Shown: one piece after another, positions 58,216 to 64,000 of the stretch
How the letters are laid out: every line of letters starts with the position of its first letter
How positions within the stretch are numbered: the stretch's first letter is position 1
IMG/VR virus record: IMGVR_UViG_3300036864_000176
Location: 1-64,000 of that record
Strand: one strand, 5' to 3'
Length of the DNA stretch: 64,000 bases
Source of the DNA: a virus
Notes under the pieces: model-generated
Told to the model about the DNA's origin: nothing
Databases searched by the model: none
Seen by the model: only the letters and a program-made list of their open reading frames with translations
Made by a program: the position numbers and the translations under genes

Positions 58216-59489
58216 TGCATCACCTTCGGATGAGTGACGATCCGGGATTCAAATTGCTTGACCTGTCCGACGAGCCGCAGTCCGTCAGGTGTACGGCACC
58301 GCGACATCGCGACGTAGAGCATGAAGGGCGACGTGAAGAACTGCGAGTGGAAAATAACCTGCACCTGATCCAAAGAAAGACTCTGGGATTTATGTACGGT
58401 CGAGGCCCACCCCAAACGCAGTGGCAGGTAGGTGATCGATCCTTCGACGGCCTGCCGCGGCATCTTCACGCCTTTGTTCCCGGTCGCTGATCCCTTCTCA
58501 CGGGTAACCGATTCGACGTTCACTTCCTGCCCGGTCCGCAGCAGCTTCACTCGCGCGGTCCGCTCACTCACGCGGCCGACGTACGTCCCGAGGTCGCCAT
58601 TGCAGTAGATCAACGGAGCAGGAGGATCAGAGGGGTCATCCTTCGGATAGCGGCGGTTGGCGAGGATCATCACCAACGCGCCGGGCTTCAACTCCAAACG
58701 ATCAGGGATTTGTTTCAGCCATTCGCTCGCCTGCTTCCCGTCCCGCTTCGCGTCGTAGAAGTCCGACTTCGCGATCAGTTGCAGCAGCCGCAGCTTGTTG
58801 TGCCGGTCCACTTCGTCGTTCTTCGCAAACAGCGTCGTGCCGTTGAAATTCGATTCCTGCACCGGCTGGATGCGGGAGCCGAAATAGTCGAGCGCCAGTT
58901 TCCGGTCGCCACGACGTACTGCATGAAGAGCAGTGATGAAATCCGGGTTGGTCTGTCGCCACTGCTTCCGCAAGACAATCGTGTTGTGCTGGAAGCGATC
59001 CCAACAGGGCGATTCAAAGGCGTACGGTGCGTTCACTGGGCCAAGTTGCAGGAAATCGCCAACCACGGTCAGCCCGAGTGTCGGCCGGTCATGCTCGACG
59101 TACCACTGATTCAGATCCTCGATGGCCGTCACAAGGATGGTGATCTGCTCGGCCGGGCACATGGAAATTTCGTCGCAGACAATCCGGGTGTAGCCCGATT
59201 CGACCAGCCGCTTGAGGAACACACTCAACCGCCCGACTTCGTACGACGAGCGGAGGTCTTCGGTCGAGTAGTACATCAAGAGGGAATTGATCGTGACTGC
59301 ACCGGCGCTGAGGTTCACGGCGCTGATCCCCGTGGTCGTGCAGAGCACGGCGTCGTCGTAGTTCTCGGCCCGTTCCCGAATGAGATGGGTTTTCCCGGAG
59401 CCTGCGACGCCGGTGAGGAATTGGAACACCGGTTCGGTCTCCGGCGTCAGAACGACGACCGGTTCGTCAGCGACGGCGGTCTCAGACAT
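58206..59489 (-). CDS. SF1B (PIF1/RecD-like) DNA helicase
   Basis: A 427-residue helicase: Walker A FLTGVAGSGKTHLIRE (residue about 28), motif Ia-like LCTTTGISAVNL, Walker B RIVCDEISM, motif III VVGDFLQLGP. Motif IV is near VLRKQWRQ, and motifs V/VI read GWASTVHKSQSLSLDQV and LYVAMSRCRTPDGL. This matches Pif1/RecD2/Dda-type 5'-3' helicases. AAGGAGAG precedes the ATG. It likely drives replication fork or recombination together with the polymerase, SSB-like protein and Sak4-like ATPase. Confidence 0.9.
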   Translation of the reverse strand: MSETAVADEPVVVLTPETEPVFQFLTGVAGSGKTHLIRERAENYDDAVLCTTTGISAVNLSAGAVTINSLLMYYSTEDLRSSYEVGRLSVFLKRLVESGYTRIVCDEISMCPAEQITILVTAIEDLNQWYVEHDRPTLGLTVVGDFLQLGPVNAPYAFESPCWDRFQHNTIVLRKQWRQTNPDFITALHAVRRGDRKLALDYFGSRIQPVQESNFNGTTLFAKNDEVDRHNKLRLLQLIAKSDFYDAKRDGKQASEWLKQIPDRLELKPGALVMILANRRYPKDDPSDPPAPLIYCNGDLGTYVGRVSERTARVKLLRTGQEVNVESVTREKGSATGNKGVKMPRQAVEGSITYLPLRLGWASTVHKSQSLSLDQVQVIFHSQFFTSPFMLYVAMSRCRTPDGLRLVGQVKQFESRIVTHPKVMQWA

Positions 59490-59510
59490 CGTGCTCTCTC
59501 CTTCACGCTG

Positions 59511-59729
59511 TCACGGCAGTTGCGCGCGAACGGCGGCGTCCTTGGCTTCGAGCAGCTTCCGAAGTGCCACGGTGCGCTCGGCGCCCGGCTTGACGTAGAG
59601 GGCGGTCCACTCGGCGAGTTCACAGTACTGCCGGCTGGTGTCCTGCAGCTCGCCTTCGGGTAGGTGCGCGTACTGAAAGAATTTCATCAGCCGCTTGGTC
59701 GGTTCGTCTAGCGTGGCCGGTTCGTCCAT
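59511..59729 (-). CDS. Acb2/Tad1 hairpin-domain-like protein (72 aa)
   Basis: ATG 59729 is 6 nt after AGAGGTG; a GTG at 59738 is the alternative. The sequence has MKFFQYAHLPEGELQDTSRQ, then CELAEWTALYVKPGAERTVA, then LRKLLEAKDAAVRA. I recognise this as the short helical hairpin family annotated Acb2/Tad1 in phages (F.Y.HLP..LQ...P.G.ERT.ALRKLLEAKDA). Acb2 hexamers sequester CBASS cyclic nucleotides; Tad1 binds Thoeris signals. The family call is from memory, and ligand binding here is untested. Confidence 0.6.
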   Translation of the reverse strand: MDEPATLDEPTKRLMKFFQYAHLPEGELQDTSRQYCELAEWTALYVKPGAERTVALRKLLEAKDAAVRAQLP

Positions 59730-59730
59730 C

Positions 59731-59991
59731 TCAGGCACCTCTCAGTTTGCAGACCACCGCTCTCGGGCCTTTGGCTGTTGACGTGACGAGAAACGAGACC
59801 GGCGTGCCCTGCTCCAGCCGTGACCACGTGTCACCCTCGCAACAACTCATGTGCAGGAACGCTTCAATGCCCGTCTCATCACCACGAACGAAGGCAAAGC
59901 CCCGGTCAGTGACGATCCGGATGACCGTCCCGTCGTGCCATTCTTCAGCGGGGGCGGAAGCCGCTGCATTGTCGCGCGCGTCGTTCCTCAC
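59731..59991 (-). CDS. Cold-shock domain protein
   Basis: The 86-residue protein has an OB-fold cold-shock domain: DGTVIRIVTDRGFAFVRGDE (RNP1-like GFAFV) and EAFLHMSCCEG (RNP2-like FLHMS). It ends with VSFLVTSTAKGPRAVVCKL. Such proteins bind single-stranded RNA/DNA and act as chaperones or antiterminators. The stop lies just before the Acb2-like start, and the start overlaps the preceding stop. Confidence 0.8.
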   Translation of the reverse strand: MRNDARDNAAASAPAEEWHDGTVIRIVTDRGFAFVRGDETGIEAFLHMSCCEGDTWSRLEQGTPVSFLVTSTAKGPRAVVCKLRGA

Positions 59992-60320
59992 GATGGTTTT
60001 CCCTCCGGCGGAAAGTACTCCACGTCCCCGGCCGGGGCATCCGTGTCCTGCGCCGGGGCGGGCTTCTTCGCCTCAATCTCCTGCGCCTTCGGATAGCTGA
60101 CCGCGGTCAGAATGTCGATCGGGGTGCTGTTCTGCACAATGAGCGGCAACGTCACGGTCAGATCGATCTGATGCAGGCCCGCCGGCTGGCGCGGGTCGAT
60201 GATCGGTCGGATGTCGACGATCGTCAGCACCAGCGGCAGGGCCGCATGGAGCTCGACCTGCACACCGGGGAAGAGCGGTCGGCGGAACCTATCGTAAATT
60301 CGCGTGGCTTGGGTGGCCAT
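59988..60320 (-). CDS. Hypothetical beta-rich protein (110 aa)
   Basis: ATG 60320 has AGGAGAG upstream and its stop overlaps the cold-shock start. Beta pattern VELHAALPLVLTIVDIRPII, then DLTVTLPLIVQNSTPIDILT, with a disordered acidic C-terminus. No family. Confidence 0.5.
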   Translation of the reverse strand: MATQATRIYDRFRRPLFPGVQVELHAALPLVLTIVDIRPIIDPRQPAGLHQIDLTVTLPLIVQNSTPIDILTAVSYPKAQEIEAKKPAPAQDTDAPAGDVEYFPPEGKPS

Positions 60321-60343
60321 GAATCGAAGTCTCTCCTCTTGCT

Positions 60344-60613
60344 TCAGTCGTGCGGCTCGGCCCATGTCGTCTGTGGATCGCCGACGGCGCCAGCGACGAG
60401 GGCATCGGTGCCTTCGTAGCGGCTGACGACGTAGCACTCGTATTCCTTCATCACCGCGGCGTCACCCGTTGACGAGATGTCTTCGGCCACGATCGACACG
60501 CCGAGGATGTGGTGGCCGTGCTCCTCCATCTTGCGGAGCGCGGCCTGCAGCCGCTGGTAGCAGCCGGCGTCGAAGCTGGCAAACCCGAATGTGAGGACGT
60601 TGACGTAGATCAT
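60344..60613 (-). CDS. Hypothetical protein (89 aa)
   Basis: Start at ATG 60613 (MIYVNVLTFGFASFDAGCYQ) with GGTGA upstream. Alternating strands and helices (LQAALRKMEEHGHHILGVSI) suggest a small alpha/beta fold. Unassigned. Confidence 0.5.
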   Translation of the reverse strand: MIYVNVLTFGFASFDAGCYQRLQAALRKMEEHGHHILGVSIVAEDISSTGDAAVMKEYECYVVSRYEGTDALVAGAVGDPQTTWAEPHD

Positions 60614-60629
60614 CCCGTCACCAATCGAG

Positions 60630-61145
60630 TCACCATTCGAGGATCTGATCCACCGGCCCTGGCGGATCGGCCTGATCTTCCGGCTTGTGCTGCGGCGGCA
60701 GCTTCTCGACTTCAACCACCTCACCAGGGGACGTGGCGGCGGAACTGTGGGAAGCCGCCGCTTTCGCGAAAGGGCGCGCAGTGCGTTTCTTGCCCTTCTT
60801 CTTCTGCGGGCCTTTCTGCCGACGCGGCACGTACGGCACGGTGGCCGTCGTCGCGGGGGTCGGGAGCGGGTTCGGCGGCGGCGCCGGAATCGCCGCAGGG
60901 GGTGGCAGCACCGGCGCCGCTGCAGCTGTACTGGCAGCCGCAGCCGCGGGAATCGCCGGCCGGGCCGCGCGCAGCGGCGGCTTCGCGTCTTTCCCGACCT
61001 GCCGCTTCTTCCGCCGCTCGTCGATCACGCGGCGGACCAGCTCGTAGGCAATCTCCGCCGTCTCGAGCGGCGTCGATTCGAAGTAGCGGAGCAGCGTGTG
61101 GATCTGGGTCGCGCCCTGCTGGGCGGGTGTCATCTTGCGTGGCAT
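60630..61145 (-). CDS. Ala/Pro-rich basic protein (171 aa)
   Basis: Residues 1-60 form a helical domain (PAQQGATQIHTLLRYFESTP). Residues 60-110 are an Ala/Pro linker, followed by a very basic patch (RRQKGPQKKKGKKRTARPFA) and an acidic C-terminus ending DQILEW. The basic patch probably contacts nucleic acid. Function unknown. Confidence 0.55.
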   Translation of the reverse strand: MPRKMTPAQQGATQIHTLLRYFESTPLETAEIAYELVRRVIDERRKKRQVGKDAKPPLRAARPAIPAAAAASTAAAAPVLPPPAAIPAPPPNPLPTPATTATVPYVPRRQKGPQKKKGKKRTARPFAKAAASHSSAATSPGEVVEVEKLPPQHKPEDQADPPGPVDQILEW

Positions 61146-61195
61146 CGTCGTCCTCTCGTTTCAAATTTGAGCGGCCCCAGGTGGAAGCCGTTGAA

Positions 61196-61219
61196 CCTGC
61201 GGGCCTGAAGTCCCGCAGG
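61196..61219 (-). terminator. 8-bp hairpin in an intergenic gap
   Basis: CCTGCGGG (61196-61203) pairs with CCCGCAGG (61212-61219). It lies in the 176-nt gap between the ClpC-N-like gene and the next gene, ahead of the AT-rich spot AAATTTGAAA (about 61161-61170). It may be a partial terminator or the leader of a new transcript. Confidence 0.4.
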
Positions 61220-61321
61220 CTGGCGATCTTGGAACGGTGAGTCTGATACAGGTGGCCGCGCTGTTGCCAGCAAGCCGGATCGTGCTACCGTCCGCACCAC
61301 GCTCGGGACCGCTCAACTCGT

Positions 61322-61612
61322 TCACTCGCGTGCTTGCTGCGTCTCGCGCTCGATCTCCGCGACGATCCGCAGCAGATCATCCGGCTCGATTACCGAAGCG
61401 GCCGTCTCGTTCGCCCTGAGCAGCACCCGTTTCACGTTCGCGCCGAACGCGACCAGGCGCTCATCGCCGGGGTCGTCGCGTTCGACGGTTGTGGCCAGTT
61501 CCAGACCGTGCCGCAGGTGCCGCAACCTGATAAGGGTCGCCCCTTCATCGAGCGCCTCCTGCCGCGCCAGGACGAGCGCCCGCCGACTGCTCGCGCTGAA
61601 CCGTTCAAACAT
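61322..61612 (-). CDS. Stand-alone ClpC N-domain-like protein (96 aa)
   Basis: The N-terminus MFERFSASSRRALVLARQEA matches the start of the ClpC/ClpA N-domain (MFERFT...ARRVL.LAQEEA). RLRHLRHGL follows where ClpC has GTEHLLLGL, and VAFGANVKRVLLRANE parallels the LGADLNRVRQQV helix. There is no AAA+ module: the protein is only one Clp_N repeat plus a helix. As a decoy or adaptor it could bind the host Clp chaperone or its adaptors. That role is inference. Confidence 0.7.
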   Translation of the reverse strand: MFERFSASSRRALVLARQEALDEGATLIRLRHLRHGLELATTVERDDPGDERLVAFGANVKRVLLRANETAASVIEPDDLLRIVAEIERETQQARE

Positions 61613-61616
61613 CGGC

Positions 61617-62384
61617 CTAGAACGGAATCGGATCGTCCGCGAGCATCGCCGGGGTCGGCTTCAGGAATTTCTCGATTTGAAAGAAGCCTCTCAGCTTCGC
61701 CGAGCACTTCGGGCAGTAGGCGATGTCCGAGTACCCGCCGCGTTGACCATTCTGGGCGGGGAGCTTGAACGCTGACGTGTAGAGCCGGTGCCCGCAGCCA
61801 TGCTGTCCACTCGGATCCTGAATCGACGCAACGAGCGTCGGATCGTTCGTATCGTGGATGTAGCGCACTTTCTCCGGGTTGCAGAACGCCGACAGGCCGT
61901 GCTCGACCCGGAAGATTTTCCCGCCGAACTGCATCAGCGCATGGACCCACTCCGTGTTCTTCGAGAGTGGCCCCTTGTACTGGAGCGACTCCCGGAGCAG
62001 GTACGCGAGGTCGCTGACCAGCACGCGCGGCTCGCCTTTCCGTGCCCGGTTGCGGGGCTGGTTGGAGATCGACGTCGTCACCGGCGCGCCGTCATCTTCA
62101 CTCCCGACGACGAGCAGCGGGTTGTCCTTGTCGAACCGGACGCGCAGGCGCTGGATGACGCGCGCCTTGTTCGGATCGGCCGGGTCCGGGACCGGGTTGC
62201 CCTGCTCGTCTTTCAGGATTTCGTCGTACGCCTCGATCAGGCTCGGCACATCGGACGGGAGCCTGAAGATGTGCGTACCCGGGAGCAGGGTCGGGAGACC
62301 TTGGCCCCCCATTTGAATCGGAAGTTCGGATGGTGTTTCCTCGATCACGTCGTCACGAATCGCGAGGTCGTTGATGCTGCTCAT
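61617..62384 (-). CDS. Single-strand-binding-like protein with zinc site (255 aa)
   Basis: ATG 62384 follows AAAGGAGAG. The extreme C-terminus DDPIPF is the acidic-tip hallmark of SSB proteins that recruit partners. The core has mixed beta segments (RVIQRLRVRFDKDNPLLVVG) and a zinc site (HGCGHRLY...YCPKCSAKL), unlike bacterial SSB. Position beside the Sak4-like ATPase fits a recombination/replication ssDNA-binding protein. Core homology was not established. Confidence 0.55.
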   Translation of the reverse strand: MSSINDLAIRDDVIEETPSELPIQMGGQGLPTLLPGTHIFRLPSDVPSLIEAYDEILKDEQGNPVPDPADPNKARVIQRLRVRFDKDNPLLVVGSEDDGAPVTTSISNQPRNRARKGEPRVLVSDLAYLLRESLQYKGPLSKNTEWVHALMQFGGKIFRVEHGLSAFCNPEKVRYIHDTNDPTLVASIQDPSGQHGCGHRLYTSAFKLPAQNGQRGGYSDIAYCPKCSAKLRGFFQIEKFLKPTPAMLADDPIPF

Positions 62385-62848
62385 ACGGTTCTCTCCTTTG
62401 TCGCTCTCCGTAGGTGTTTGTGCTGGTGCCAGTAGAAACGGCCACACGCACGGCAGCCACGACTGCCGTCCTGCCGCCGCGTCGTATTTGCCGTGTCGAA
62501 CGGGTGCCCGTGGATGCAGGCAGTCTTCACTGCGTTCAGCGCAGAGACGCTGATCCCACGAAGCCGATTCACCCGTCCGGTGACAAGCTCAAGGTGTGTC
62601 GGGTTGATGCAGTGCCGGACACGGCACAGATGATCCGGCTCCAGTCCAGGAGGAATCGGACCGATGAAGAACTCGTACGCCAACCGGTGAGCACGCCATA
62701 TCTTCGACACAGGTACCCGCTGCGTGATCGTGCCGTAGCCTTTCGGCGTCAGGTACCCGGTGAACAACCAGCAGCCGTTGCTGTCCTGTTCGATCTTCTC
62801 CATGAGCCGATCGAACAGCGGTGTGTTCTCGATGCCCTTGATGCCCAC
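62381..62848 (-). CDS. HNH_3 homing endonuclease next to the SSB-like gene
   Basis: GTG 62848 overlaps the stop of the upstream Sak4-like gene; the stop overlaps the SSB-like start (ATGA). Motifs CWLFTGYLTPKGYGTI, AHRLAYEFFIGPIPPGLEPD, HLCRVRHCINPTHLELVTGR, then CIHGH...CRACGR. Close in layout to the members at 12767 and 57682, suggesting spread within the genome. Confidence 0.85.
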   Translation of the reverse strand: MGIKGIENTPLFDRLMEKIEQDSNGCWLFTGYLTPKGYGTITQRVPVSKIWRAHRLAYEFFIGPIPPGLEPDHLCRVRHCINPTHLELVTGRVNRLRGISVSALNAVKTACIHGHPFDTANTTRRQDGSRGCRACGRFYWHQHKHLRRATKERTV

Positions 62849-64000
62849 TACTTCGCCTCCGTTGCACTCGGGATCGGCGGACGCGTGGCACGGCGTGACG
62901 AGACCGCGCGTGTCGGGGGTGGCGTGGCAGGTGCCGCCGCAGCGGATGATGCGGTGGGTGCAGGTGCCGTGGGTGGCGTGGGTGGCGCTTCTTCTGTCTT
63001 CGGTGGCGGGACCAAGTGGAGATTGGCCTGCGCGGCCGCGGGCGAGACAGCGGGCTCAGCACCGGCGGGTAGCGGGGACGCAAGCACGGTCTGTTGAACG
63101 GGCGCGGCTGGTGGCGTAGGCGGCATCGGTGGCCGTGGCACACCTGCGGCCGGTGGCGGGGCAGCCTGCCCGACCGGCACCATGCCTGCCACCGGCATCG
63201 GCAGCGGCCGCGCCGGACCGGCGGCAACGCCCACTGAAGCCGGCGTCCGGGTCAGCACGTCCTCTTGGCCATCGTCCGTGAACGGCTTGAGCGCGGGCGC
63301 ATCGCGGTACTGCTCCCCGGCGCGCGCCAACGATCGCTTGAGCGCTTCGTCCATCCGGCGGAAGAAGAACTTCAGCGAGCAGGTCGTAAACGGCGGCTCA
63401 CCTTCCTTGTCTTCGAGATACGCCGGGAAGTCACCCGGCTCGCCTCTGGTCTTCGCCAGATGCGGAATGTTGCCCTCATTCGGATGCGCGTGCGTCTCCA
63501 GCCAGATCCGGTGCTTCATCGTCCCCGATGCAGTGGGGACTTTGCCGAGATTCAGGCAGTTGCCGAGCATCGATGGCAGTTCCGCGGTCTTCGCCGTGCC
63601 GGCGATCTTCGGGCCGAAGACGACGATGTTCGCGTCGTCGCTGCCACGGTTCTCCAGGAAGGTCGCAATCGGTGGGACGACCTGATAGGGGATGCGCCGC
63701 ATGTTGGCGAGCCACGATGCGACCCGGTTCTGGGCGAAGCCGTAGTGCGGCATCGAGTTGCTGCCGAACATCATCGAGCCGGAGACAATCTTCGACGGCG
63801 CTCCCCGCAGGGCGTTGCGGTCGCCGCCGCCCATCTCGTCACGCGCCGACTTCTCGGCCATGTCGATCATGATCCAGTCCGACATCGCCGTGACCGAATC
63901 GAAGATGTAGAGCCCGACGTGCTTGAAACCGGGCGAGCGGACGACTTCCTTCTCGGCCTTGCTCCAGTTCTGCATGGTGACGAGCGTGCGGCACTCCGGA
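62848..64000 (-). CDS. Sak4-like/AAA_24 ATPase (5' end cut by window)
   Basis: The frame stays open to the window end; PECRTLVT precedes the first Met, so the Walker A region lies outside. VGLYIFDSVTAMSDWIMIDM is a RecA-type Walker B strand. Further core motifs: SGSMMFGSNSMPHYG, ANIVVFGPKIAGTAKTAELP. After about residue 230 the protein becomes Pro/Ala-rich and basic. These features match phage nucleotide-binding proteins of the Sak4 (RecA-like single-strand annealing) group. It should act in recombination with the SSB-like protein. Confidence 0.7.
   Translation of the reverse strand, partial: PECRTLVTMQNWSKAEKEVVRSPGFKHVGLYIFDSVTAMSDWIMIDMAEKSARDEMGGGDRNALRGAPSKIVSGSMMFGSNSMPHYGFAQNRVASWLANMRRIPYQVVPPIATFLENRGSDDANIVVFGPKIAGTAKTAELPSMLGNCLNLGKVPTASGTMKHRIWLETHAHPNEGNIPHLAKTRGEPGDFPAYLEDKEGEPPFTTCSLKFFFRRMDEALKRSLARAGEQYRDAPALKPFTDDGQEDVLTRTPASVGVAAGPARPLPMPVAGMVPVGQAAPPPAAGVPRPPMPPTPPAAPVQQTVLASPLPAGAEPAVSPAAAQANLHLVPPPKTEEAPPTPPTAPAPTASSAAAAPATPPPTRAVSSRRATRPPIPSATEAK

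Noticed and set aside
1-64000. CRISPR arrays, tRNA genes, integrase or transposase
   Set aside because: None seen. No regularly spaced repeats with spacers, no cloverleaf noticed by eye, and no tyrosine or serine recombinase motifs. A tRNAscan run would be needed to exclude tRNAs fully.

Overview
This window is part of a GC-rich tailed double-stranded DNA phage with a podovirus-like gene set. It carries a split large terminase, portal, scaffold, capsid, neck/connector proteins, a large nozzle-like protein, two ejection-type proteins and a 2,491-residue internal virion protein. No tail tube, tape measure, baseplate, integrase, tRNA or rRNA was recognised. The host is unknown. Gene starts suggest it reads both Shine-Dalgarno (SD) starts (AGGAG, GGAGG) and, I infer, leaderless mRNAs. 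Both window ends cut genes, so I cannot say whether the genome is linear or circular.

Layout. At 1-918 two short rightward genes flank a repeat cluster built on GGTGAACCAA that could be an origin or operator. At 890-5557 a leftward block holds small accessory genes, many with start/stop overlaps: several zinc-ribbon proteins, a RadC/MPN+ protein, a DUF6197-like protein, secreted or membrane proteins and an HNH endonuclease. A regulatory region with palindromic operator-like repeats lies at about 5558-5963. At 5672-9641 a rightward set encodes small zinc-ribbon, membrane and lipoprotein-like proteins, an XRE-type regulator and a permuted papain-like hydrolase, and includes a structured 512-base stretch without a convincing gene. 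The packaging, head and neck/tail genes run from 10203 to 43893, followed by a TIGR02594-type lysin and the giant ejection protein, ending near 51814. A perfect 11-bp hairpin separates this convergently from the leftward replication and host-takeover block (64000-52409): Sak4-like ATPase (cut by the window end), SSB-like protein, ClpC N-domain mimic, cold-shock protein, Acb2/Tad1-hairpin-like protein, SF1B helicase, and a family A DNA polymerase fused to an Fe-S uracil-DNA-glycosylase-like domain.

Striking features. Nine HNH endonucleases sit beside or inside core genes (terminase, portal, giant virion protein, polymerase, helicase, SSB). The terminase is split between its ATPase and nuclease domains, with one HNH gene at the break, and its ATPase half appears to start at AUU behind a perfect AGGAGG. 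At least seven rightward genes lack an SD but have a TAgAAT-like -10 hexamer ending 6-7 nt before the start codon, the geometry of leaderless transcription. Several virion-type proteins, including the major capsid protein, carry hydrophobic or signal-like N-termini, and many 24-60 residue single-membrane-span proteins are tucked between structural genes.
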